Notes under the pieces: generated by a model
What the model saw: only the letters and a program-made list of their open reading frames with translations
What the model was told of the DNA's origin: nothing
Database searches by the model: none
Position numbers and translations under genes: made by a program
Shown here: positions 7,730 through 14,474 of the stretch, piece after piece
Layout of the letters: every line of letters starts with the position of its first letter
How positions within the stretch are numbered: position 1 is the stretch's first letter
Origin: Nitrospina sp. UBA6727
Lineage (GTDB): Bacteria > Nitrospinota > Nitrospinia > Nitrospinales > VA-1
Assembly (NCBI GenBank): GCA_002454045.1
Contig: DKID01000014.1
Coordinates: 1 to 17,909, forward strand
DNA: 17,909 nt
Direction of reading: 5' to 3'

Positions 7730-7921
7730 TCAACGATACCGACGGTCGTTGTACTGGTCTATTTTTTCCTGCACCCGACGGGCGCCCCGCAACAGGGCAT
7801 CCAGCATTTCCCTTAACGCTTCGACTTCATCGGCATGAGATTCGGCGGCTTTGAAGTTGCCCACTTCGCCCTTCACTTCTTCGATGATGGTGTCGATTTC
7901 TTCAAAAAGTTCCATGATCAT
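7730..7921 (-). CDS. 63-aa coiled-coil protein
   Basis: A small acidic/basic helical protein: MIMELFEEIDTIIEEVKG at the start, then an AESHADEVEALREMLDALL helix and a basic end (QYNDRRYR). Heptad-like spacing of I, V and L suggests a coiled coil. No signal peptide or membrane segment is seen. I do not recognise it. The first ATG is at 7921. A second at 7915, with GGTGA about seven bases upstream, may be the real start and would give 61 aa. It lies directly downstream of tRNA-Phe on the same strand (17 bp between the tRNA 3' end and the first ATG), so it may be made from the tRNA transcript. Confidence 0.6.
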   Translation of the reverse strand: MIMELFEEIDTIIEEVKGEVGNFKAAESHADEVEALREMLDALLRGARRVQEKIDQYNDRRYR

Positions 7922-7938
7922 TCACCGATTCTGAAGTG

Positions 7939-8011
<73 letters not shown>

Positions 8012-8041
8012 AACACGATTTCGCGCCGCGCAAAAAGGCGA

Positions 8042-8071
8042 AAACTAGCACAACCTTCCCGACACTGTCAA
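8042..8071 (-). promoter_or_regulatory. Promoter of tRNA-Phe (extended -10)
   Basis: On the minus strand TTGACA (8071-8066, perfect -35) is followed after 18 bases by TAGTTT (8047-8042). TG sits one base before it, an extended -10. The start of transcription would fall about 24 nt before the tRNA, room for a leader removed by RNase P. Confidence 0.6.
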
Positions 8072-8149
8072 ACGGCGCTGGCAAAATAACCGTTGCCGAT
8101 GTAAAGGGCAAGCACATTCGCCTGAACATGGAAGCCACCTCTGCGGCGG

Positions 8150-9457
8150 CTAGTCGGAATTTTTTCTGAACTGATTTAGGTAGGCGGCGAAACTTGCTTC
8201 ATCACTGTTCGCGTCTGCATAAAGGTAGGTGTCGCGGGAGTTTGAATTGAGGGCGAAGTTGACCCGCCCCAGTTGCGTTCCATCGACAAACATTAAAGTG
8301 TCCCAAGGAACTTGCACCCGGTAGTCGCGGTTCTTCTTCACAAAGCGGATGAAATTTTTGAAGGAACTGGCGCAAAGAGCCGCCCGTAAATTTTCCAAAT
8401 CACAAACTGCTCTTAATCGAGTTGAGTTGTTTTTAGTCCGGCCTTCCAGTTTTATAGCGACCAAATCTTTTTCCGTCACCTGAGTTTTCGGGGCTTTGCG
8501 GGAAAAATATTTTCGGATTTCTTCGGGCGGCAAATCATAGCGGATGGACGCGTGAAAATCGCCGTGGATAAGAGTGTTATAACGATTGATAGTCACCCGC
8601 CCCCAATACCGCATCCTGAAATCGGTGCTCCGACTAGCCATGGCGAGGTTGCCCGCCCCCTGCTCACATTCTTCCATCGAAATATCCACGGCGCAGATCA
8701 AATTTTCCAACCCCAGTTTTTTTTTAAAAACCGCGCCGAATTTTTCCTGGATTTTTTCATACATCTTTCGTCTCGGTTTCCATGTCTGGAACGAATCCGT
8801 CAGCAAATATTCTCTCATCGCGGCGGGCGAATCGTGAAAGTTTAGAATAAGTTTTCCGGGACCATCCGGCGGAGTGTGCGTGTGGGTGATGACGATCTCT
8901 TGCCAGCCGATGGTCCCGCGGGTTTCGGGAAGCCGCACCGCCGCTAGGTTATCGTAACCCTCCAAACAATGCGCGTTGGAAATTTCCTGCGAACAATAAA
9001 AATTTTGGACCCGGAACTTTGCAGAAATTTTCCGTTTTACTTCACGGATTTTATCCAAGAAAACTGTTTGCTCTTCACGGCTTGGTTGATCATCGAGGAA
9101 TTTTATAACTTCATCCGGCGCGGCATTCCAGGGAATCAGGACGGTGTGAAACCCGGCGGTATTCAAAAACCGATTGCTGATTCCGATAACTTTATAATTG
9201 GAATTTGCAGAAAGGGCGAAGGCTTCACCAAGGGTGCGGGTGCCCGTCAAGCACTGTTCGACAAGCGGGATTTGGTCTTCCGTGAAACCGATCTTTTTTA
9301 TAAAAGGAAAACACTCGAGAGTTTGAACGCCGAATTGTTTTTCCAGTTTGCGCTTTTCTTCGAGGAGTTGATGAAACGTATTCGCGCCAGCGGACGAAAA
9401 AAAAAGGAGCCCTGCCAAACCCACCAGAAAAACCCGCGCAAAAAGTCGCGTCGCCAT
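8150..9457 (-). CDS. Exported protein of four cysteine-paired ~100-residue modules, family unknown
   Basis: 435 aa. Residues 1-25 are a signal peptide (LFARVFLVGLAGLLFFSSAGA), so the protein is periplasmic or secreted. The mature part has exactly eight cysteines in four pairs: 49/69, 155/164, 255/264 and 352/362. Equivalent cysteines recur every ~100 residues. Each module starts with a basic helix ending in a short motif before the first Cys (VQTLEC, VQNFYC, LENLIC). A Trp-containing strand follows (W110, W185, W285, W385). A P/S-x-E/A helix ending in an aromatic residue closes it (DEVIKFL, AAMREYL, EEIRKYF, ASFAAYL). This is divergent internal repetition, probably with one disulfide per module. 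I recognise no known family and assign no function. Translation starts almost directly at the predicted transcription start. It lies downstream of the MMPL operon, on the same strand. Confidence 0.75.
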   Translation of the reverse strand: MATRLFARVFLVGLAGLLFFSSAGANTFHQLLEEKRKLEKQFGVQTLECFPFIKKIGFTEDQIPLVEQCLTGTRTLGEAFALSANSNYKVIGISNRFLNTAGFHTVLIPWNAAPDEVIKFLDDQPSREEQTVFLDKIREVKRKISAKFRVQNFYCSQEISNAHCLEGYDNLAAVRLPETRGTIGWQEIVITHTHTPPDGPGKLILNFHDSPAAMREYLLTDSFQTWKPRRKMYEKIQEKFGAVFKKKLGLENLICAVDISMEECEQGAGNLAMASRSTDFRMRYWGRVTINRYNTLIHGDFHASIRYDLPPEEIRKYFSRKAPKTQVTEKDLVAIKLEGRTKNNSTRLRAVCDLENLRAALCASSFKNFIRFVKKNRDYRVQVPWDTLMFVDGTQLGRVNFALNSNSRDTYLYADANSDEASFAAYLNQFRKNSD

Positions 9458-9463
9458 GCTCCG

Positions 9464-9492
9464 TTTATACCACCCACAAACTCGGGAAGCAA
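9464..9492 (-). promoter_or_regulatory. Promoter giving a probable leaderless transcript
   Basis: On the minus strand TTGCTT (9492-9487) and TATAAA (9469-9464) are separated by exactly 17 bases. Only six bases lie between the -10 element and the ATG at 9457. Transcription would therefore begin at or beside the A of the ATG. This fits the absence of a usable ribosome binding site: GGAG is only one base from the ATG. Confidence 0.5.
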
Positions 9493-9538
9493 ACCATCGA
9501 GCGCAAAGGGAGGGAAGTTGCGGGCTCGCGGCGGATGG

Positions 9539-10744
9539 CTAGTAGTAGTAGGCTAGTTCGATTTGCATGACTTCGTCGTTGCGTTGCGCGTAGAGGAAGT
9601 CGGCGGCGGGTTGATGGCTGAAGGTGCGGAGCTCGGCGGTCAAGAGCAGGCGGTCGCCAAACCTGCGGCTGACTTCCAGAAATAACAACCGCGCTGGACT
9701 GCTGAGGTCTTGCACCCAACCGAACAGGGCTTCGGTGCTGGCGGAGTCGTTTAGGGCGAGTCGGATTCCGCCGGCGAGATCATTTTCAAACGCGGTGGTG
9801 GCGTCTTCTTCTTCCCGTGTGTCGTACATCCATTCTCCGATCACGCCTAAGTCTATCTGTGAATTCCATACGCGGGTGAAGGTGTATTCGAAGCCGCCGG
9901 TCCAGGCGAAATAATCTTCGCCTTGACCGCGGCGGTAGAGTGCTTCGCCTTTCCATAACCATTCCTCCGCGACGAAGGAGACGTCAATGCTGGTTTGCCG
10001 AATTTGTTCGTAGCGTGGAATTTTGATGTCGTCGTCTTCATCAATCAAGGTAGGGTCGCGGCTGGTGCCGATGAACTGCGCGACGCCGACGTCCCAGTCG
10101 TCGAAGGAATGCGCGTAGCGAAAAGCCCAGTCGCCGTGCCATTCTTCTGCGCGGCTTTCGTATTGAGTGCTGTCGGTGTCCACCACTTTGGAGTCTCGCA
10201 ATCTGCCGCCTTTGCCGACGAAGGTTCTCTCGCGGAAATAGGGTAGCCAGTAGAGGTCGAAAGTTCCCCAGTCGCGCGCGAAGGAAATGTTGGCCATGGG
10301 TTGTCCAAGTTTGTCTTCGCCGTCGACATTTTCCACGAAGTCGGTTTGGTTGATGATGTCCACGAGATGAAGGATTTCGGTCGTGCCCCAAAATACTTTG
10401 CGGACGCCGAGCCGCAGTTCGAAATCTTCTTTGAGCCAGAGGAAGGTGAGTTCGCGAATGTCGAAATGTGTGCGTTCGCGGTCGGCGCTGTCGAGGCGAT
10501 AAAAATGGACGAAGGTGAAACTGCTACCGCCGTCAAACTCGTGGTAATACTCGTGTTGGGCGACGAAGGAGATGGAGTCGTTCTTCTGGCCGGCGTGCAA
10601 GGCGCCGTTGGGGAACAACCGTGTTTCGGCGGCGACGAAGCCGGAAAATTCGTGCGCGTGGGAAAACGAAGCCGCGACGAAAAACCCTGTCGCAACGAGG
10701 AAACACAACGCCGCGCGGTAAAAGGCTAACGGGTATTGGGTCAT
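9539..10744 (-). CDS. Outer-membrane beta-barrel protein of the MMPL operon
   Basis: 401 aa with a signal peptide (ALCFLVATGFFVAASFSHA, cleavage near residue 30). The mature part is a long series of alternating polar/hydrophobic strands rich in Tyr, Trp and Phe. It ends in IELAYYY, an aromatic beta-signal for BAM-dependent insertion. Blocks such as RELTFLWLKEDFELRLGVRKVFWGTTE look like porin-type barrel hairpins. I cannot name a Pfam family with certainty. Genes for an MMPL exporter, a LolA-like protein and an outer-membrane protein often occur together, so this is probably the outer-membrane end of that route. It begins two bases after the LolA-like gene stop and has no ribosome binding site of its own, so translation is probably coupled. 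Confidence 0.82.
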   Translation of the reverse strand: MTQYPLAFYRAALCFLVATGFFVAASFSHAHEFSGFVAAETRLFPNGALHAGQKNDSISFVAQHEYYHEFDGGSSFTFVHFYRLDSADRERTHFDIRELTFLWLKEDFELRLGVRKVFWGTTEILHLVDIINQTDFVENVDGEDKLGQPMANISFARDWGTFDLYWLPYFRERTFVGKGGRLRDSKVVDTDSTQYESRAEEWHGDWAFRYAHSFDDWDVGVAQFIGTSRDPTLIDEDDDIKIPRYEQIRQTSIDVSFVAEEWLWKGEALYRRGQGEDYFAWTGGFEYTFTRVWNSQIDLGVIGEWMYDTREEEDATTAFENDLAGGIRLALNDSASTEALFGWVQDLSSPARLLFLEVSRRFGDRLLLTAELRTFSHQPAADFLYAQRNDEVMQIELAYYY

Positions 10745-10746
10745 GT

Positions 10747-11532
10747 TTAGCGCGCGCGTTTGAGGCTGTTCTTGTTGAAGTTTTTGTCGCTCAATCCGGT
10801 TTGGAATTTATAATCCGACCAAGTCAGCAAGGTGCTTTTTCCGGTTTGGTGGTTTTCCATATACATGGCTGCGGGATACCAGTATTTGTCGAGGTATTGT
10901 TTGAAACCGGATTGCGTCAGAGTTTTTAGCAGCGCGTTTTTGCGGTCGTAAAATTCAATTTGGAGAATTTTATAATCTTGCTGGTCAAGCCATACTACCT
11001 GCCGCGTGTATCCTGAATTTTCATAAACCGGATAGCGTTCGAAGACGAAACATTTTTCTCCCTTATGCTCTTCGTCGCGAATCCATTTGTAAGTATATTT
11101 TTCCACTTCCTGACTGGTGACATCTTCGTAGGCAAATGTGCTGCCCATGAACGAACCGGATTTGTTGGCGGAACTGATACGCTTGACGCGCTTCAACGCC
11201 GGCAGGTACAGCCACTGGTCATCGGCGCCAACCTTGTGCGTGAAGTTTAGCAGGCTGGTGCCTTTCACGTCGCGGGGGCGGTCAAAAATGGAAAGTGATT
11301 TGTCGCCGTCGCCTTCCACCTCGAGAGTTTTGTTGCGAATGTGGCGGCTGCTTTCTTCGCCTTGACGGTTTTTCAAAATCATCACCATGTCGGCGGTGAA
11401 ATTTTTGAAGCCGTTGTCGCGGCGGTCATCTTCTTTGGCGATGGCGAGTCCCTTTTCTTCCGGCGTCTCGGCGGCGGATGGGCTGGCGTTGAAAAACATT
11501 GCGATGGACAAAATATAAATCATGCGTTTCAT
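10747..11532 (-). CDS. LolA-like periplasmic protein (outer-membrane lipoprotein-sorting family)
   Basis: 261 aa. The start at 11532 overlaps the MMPL stop (ATGA) and has AAGGGGAGAG upstream. The open frame extends 202 codons further, but only as a shadow of the MMPL gene. Residues 1-~21 are a signal peptide (MIYILSIAMFFNASPSAA). The body matches the LolA-like family found beside MMPL exporters: DMVMILKNRQGEES, FDRPRDVKGTSLLNF, DDQWLYLPALKRVKRIS, GSFMGSTFAYEDV, then the KILQIEFYDRK and YWYPAAMYMEN strands. The unclosed half-barrel of this fold binds acyl chains. Its place between exporter and outer-membrane barrel suggests it carries the exported molecule across the periplasm. It is not LolA itself, whose job is lipoprotein transfer to LolB. 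Confidence 0.85.
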   Translation of the reverse strand: MKRMIYILSIAMFFNASPSAAETPEEKGLAIAKEDDRRDNGFKNFTADMVMILKNRQGEESSRHIRNKTLEVEGDGDKSLSIFDRPRDVKGTSLLNFTHKVGADDQWLYLPALKRVKRISSANKSGSFMGSTFAYEDVTSQEVEKYTYKWIRDEEHKGEKCFVFERYPVYENSGYTRQVVWLDQQDYKILQIEFYDRKNALLKTLTQSGFKQYLDKYWYPAAMYMENHQTGKSTLLTWSDYKFQTGLSDKNFNKNSLKRAR

Positions 11533-13859
11533 GTAAGACTCTCCCCTTCTGAATAATTTTTTTTTCTCGCGGGCGTCCCGGCTAACTTCATCAAGAGCGC
11601 GGGAAGAAATAAGAAGTCCGCCGCCAGAGCGCAAAGGATGGAAATGGTGGTCATGAATCCGAGTTGAGCATTCATGCGGAACCCGGAAAAAGTCAGCACC
11701 AAAAATCCGCACACCAGAATCACCGACGTCAAAAACAAAGCGGTGCCGACGGTGTGGAACGAATAACGCACTGCCTCTTCGGATGATTTGCCGAGTTCTA
11801 ATCGGGCTCTGCGATACTTGCTTAAAAAATGTACGGTGTCGTCGACGATGATGCCGAGGGCGACCGGCGCGACCACGGAAACCGCCAGCCCGACTTCGCC
11901 GACCGCCCATCCCCATATTCCAAAAGTCATAATCATGGGAACCATGTTGGGGATGGTGCTGATAATCCCAAGTTTGAAACTGCGCAACACCACGACCAGG
12001 ATTGCGGAAATTAGTAGCAACGCGAACGCGGTGCCTTTCATCATGCTGTCGATGTTGCGCTTGGCGATATGCGAAAACATAATCAGAGGACTCGCGCCGT
12101 GCGAAGCCATCTCGGGCGGCGCATTTTTTCGCAACCATTCCTGCGCGGAATTTTCTAAGTGGAACGTCTCATCGGTCGAAACGCTTTCGAGCACGGCGGT
12201 GAACCGCGTGGAGGATTTGTCGATGTTGATTTGGTTGTTCAGGTCCAGCCCGAACGGCAGAGACAATTCGTAGAGCAACAAATACTGCGCGGCAAGATCG
12301 CGCTCTTCGGGCAGGCGATAAAAAGATTCGTCGTCCCCGTGCATGTTTTTGTTCAACCGTTTCAAGGTGTCGGTCAAGGTTCCGACATACATGACCCTGG
12401 GCTGCTGACGGTACCAGTCGGTAAATGCTTCGAGCGTTTTAAGATATTCGGGATTGCTGATTCCCCCCGACTCTCCCGCGTTGAGAGAATACTCGATGGA
12501 TTCAAATCCGGTCAAATGTTCTTCCACATAATCGTTGTCAATCCGAAACTGATAACGCGTGTCGAAATATTCGTTGAACTTTTCGTCGATAACATTGCGG
12601 GGAATTTGCACGGCGAGGGCGGCGATGATTATTATCATGCCCCAGAAAAGCAAGTCGCGACGCCGGATAACCCAGTCGCCGAGCGCATCGATAAATCCAT
12701 TTTGGGAAGAGGACGTCGCCTTCACGCGCAAGGGCAAAACGGCCATCATCGCCGGCAAGAAAAATACGGAGTAAACGTAAGCGACCATGACCCCCGTCGC
12801 CACGATGTTCCCGAGGTCGCGGAAGGGAGGCGAGTCGCTGAAGTTTAAACTGAGGAACCCAATCGCCGTGGTGAGACTGGTGATGAAAACCGGCTGGTGA
12901 TTCACGCGCAACGATTCCCGAATCGCTTCGTATTTTGGTTTCCCATTGCGCATCTCGTAAAACAAGGTGACGAGAACGTGGATGCTGTCCGCCACGGCAA
13001 GCGTGAGGATGATCGTCGGCGCGTTGGCGGAAATGGGAGTCAAACGAATTCCCGACCAACCGGCGAGACCCATCCCCGTGAGGATGGAAAACGCCATGAT
13101 CAAAATGGTCGTGAAAGTTCCCCAGAAAGTTCGCAGGCTGAAAGCCATCACGATGAGGACGATGCCATACATGACGGGGACGAGGGATTTCATATCCCCT
13201 TCGCCGGCTTCGTTAAAGGCGTTGTCCATGAACACGACGCCGGTCAAATAAATGTTGATGTCCGGATATTTTTTCTGAAACTCGTCGCGCATCGCGCGGA
13301 CAAATGTCACCACCTCCGGAGTTTCGGTGATGGACTTCTGCGGGCGGTTGATGGTGACGTTCACGCCGGTGATGTCCGACTTCCGCGTGATCAGTCGGTT
13401 CAACATGAGTGGCTCGGCCAACGCCACGGCTTGTATTTTTTTTAGTTGCGCATCGGTGAGGCCGGCGGCGTTCTTCACTAAATCTTGCACCACCAAGTCA
13501 TCGCCGTCCGCCCAAGTGTATTGGAAGTTGCTGACGGAATCGACGCGGATGGAGTAGGGAATTTTCCAGGAAGCGCCGGTGATTTCTTCCACGACCGCCA
13601 ACGTTTCGCGCGTGAAAACTCGACCGTCTTTCGGTTCCACGGCGAACATCACGTTGTCGTTTTTGGTGTAGGTGTTTTGTAAAGTTTCAAAGGCGACTAG
13701 TTGCGGATTATCTTCGCTGAAGAAAACGCGGTAGTCGGTGGAAAAACTAAGAAGACGCGTGCCCGACGCCGCCACGAAGACGAGCAAAAAAGTCGCGGGG
13801 ATAATCAGCCAACGAAAGCGTATTACCCAACTGCCAAAACAACTATCGGATGTGTTCAT
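11529..13859 (-). CDS. MMPL/RND-family exporter
   Basis: 776-aa inner-membrane protein with the two-fold RND layout. TM1 is at ~13-31, followed by a large periplasmic loop to ~215 and TM2-6 at ~217-380. TM7 is at ~405-422, with a second loop to ~610 and TM8-12 at ~615-765. Family markers are FSTDYRVFFSEDNPQL after TM1, IILTLAVADSIHVLVTLFYE and TTAIGFLSLNFSDSPPFRDL in the first membrane half. The second half has PVALGIIVDDTVHFLSKYRR and VILVCGFLVLTFSGF. The paired acidic residues in the middle TMs (AVADS and VDD) fit proton coupling. Relatives export lipids, hopanoids or siderophores; the substrate here is unknown. No clear ribosome binding site precedes the ATG. The stop overlaps the LolA-like start by four bases. 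Confidence 0.92.
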   Translation of the reverse strand: MNTSDSCFGSWVIRFRWLIIPATFLLVFVAASGTRLLSFSTDYRVFFSEDNPQLVAFETLQNTYTKNDNVMFAVEPKDGRVFTRETLAVVEEITGASWKIPYSIRVDSVSNFQYTWADGDDLVVQDLVKNAAGLTDAQLKKIQAVALAEPLMLNRLITRKSDITGVNVTINRPQKSITETPEVVTFVRAMRDEFQKKYPDINIYLTGVVFMDNAFNEAGEGDMKSLVPVMYGIVLIVMAFSLRTFWGTFTTILIMAFSILTGMGLAGWSGIRLTPISANAPTIILTLAVADSIHVLVTLFYEMRNGKPKYEAIRESLRVNHQPVFITSLTTAIGFLSLNFSDSPPFRDLGNIVATGVMVAYVYSVFFLPAMMAVLPLRVKATSSSQNGFIDALGDWVIRRRDLLFWGMIIIIAALAVQIPRNVIDEKFNEYFDTRYQFRIDNDYVEEHLTGFESIEYSLNAGESGGISNPEYLKTLEAFTDWYRQQPRVMYVGTLTDTLKRLNKNMHGDDESFYRLPEERDLAAQYLLLYELSLPFGLDLNNQINIDKSSTRFTAVLESVSTDETFHLENSAQEWLRKNAPPEMASHGASPLIMFSHIAKRNIDSMMKGTAFALLLISAILVVVLRSFKLGIISTIPNMVPMIMTFGIWGWAVGEVGLAVSVVAPVALGIIVDDTVHFLSKYRRARLELGKSSEEAVRYSFHTVGTALFLTSVILVCGFLVLTFSGFRMNAQLGFMTTISILCALAADFLFLPALLMKLAGTPARKKNYSEGESLT

Positions 13860-13884
13860 ACTTTATAAATAATTTTGATGACGC

Positions 13885-13914
13885 TCCGCCCGCCGCGGCC
13901 GCCGCCGCCGCGAT
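13885..13914. repeat. CCG-rich triplet tract between two operon genes
   Basis: The 64-bp gap before the MMPL gene contains a run of CCG/GCC triplets interrupted by CGG (CCGCGGCC in the middle). The partial self-complementarity would give a stable RNA hairpin about 30 bases before the MMPL ATG. No T run follows. It could be an RNase-protection or ribosome-stalling structure, or just a slippage product. Confidence 0.4.
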
Positions 13915-13923
13915 GATTGCGCA

Positions 13924-14424
13924 TCAGTAAACCGGATTATGAAAATAGTATAGGGCGTCGTCGCCAGGTTTGATGCTGTAATCCGGCAGGCTGGAACAAT
14001 GCTCAAGCGATATTTTCCACCGCGAATTTTCTCGGATGAACGCATAATTGCAAACGCTGTGTTGCCGCTCATCGGTGTCGGTCGATTTGGAAGTGATGCT
14101 GATAATTTCGTCCACCAAAATATAGCCCACCGCTTTGCCCACTTTGCCGTGGAGAACTTGCCGCTGCGTTCGACATTTTATGTCCCGGAAGTCGGACATC
14201 ATTTGCCGATAATCTTTAATCCGGTTTTCCAGCAAGATGCGTTTGTCGTCCACCATAATCACCAAATCTTTGGCGTAAAACTGCGAAAGTTTTTCGGGCT
14301 GCGCGCAGGTCAACTTGTCTAATCGCGCCAGGATGTCGGCGAGACCGTCGGTTGCATCCGCGAAAGCCGCGGCGGCGAAGACGAACGAAAGTACGAAAAC
14401 TAACCTTGCGCTGATTTTTCGCAT
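13924..14424 (-). CDS. Exported NTF2/SnoaL-like protein
   Basis: 166 aa from the ATG at 14424, supported by TTGGAGA about ten bases upstream. The frame is open 34 codons further, but that part overlaps the NHL gene. Residues 1-~22 are a signal peptide (ARLVFVLSFVFAAAAFA). The mature ~145 residues have the order expected of an NTF2-like cone: helices (GLADILARLDKL, EKLSQFYAKDLVIMVDD), then strands (TQRQVLHGKVGKAVGYILVDEII, HSVCNYAFIRENSRWKISLEHCS). Three or four cysteines are present and could form disulfides. The assignment rests on overall pattern only. It sits between the propeller gene (50-bp gap) and the MMPL gene on the same strand, so it is probably an accessory envelope protein of that operon. 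Confidence 0.6.
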   Translation of the reverse strand: MRKISARLVFVLSFVFAAAAFADATDGLADILARLDKLTCAQPEKLSQFYAKDLVIMVDDKRILLENRIKDYRQMMSDFRDIKCRTQRQVLHGKVGKAVGYILVDEIISITSKSTDTDERQHSVCNYAFIRENSRWKISLEHCSSLPDYSIKPGDDALYYFHNPVY

Positions 14425-14474
14425 CGAAAAAAATCTCCAAAAACTATCGGCAGCGAAACAAAACTTCGGCAACG

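Noticed and set aside
11533..12138. 202-codon N-terminal extension of the LolA-like gene
   Set aside because: It lies inside the MMPL gene in another frame and is Arg/His-rich. A good ribosome binding site and signal peptide mark 11532 as the start.
12897..13445. 182-codon plus-strand ORF inside the MMPL gene
   Set aside because: An antisense shadow produced by codon bias, with an Asp/His/Arg-rich composition and no domain pattern.
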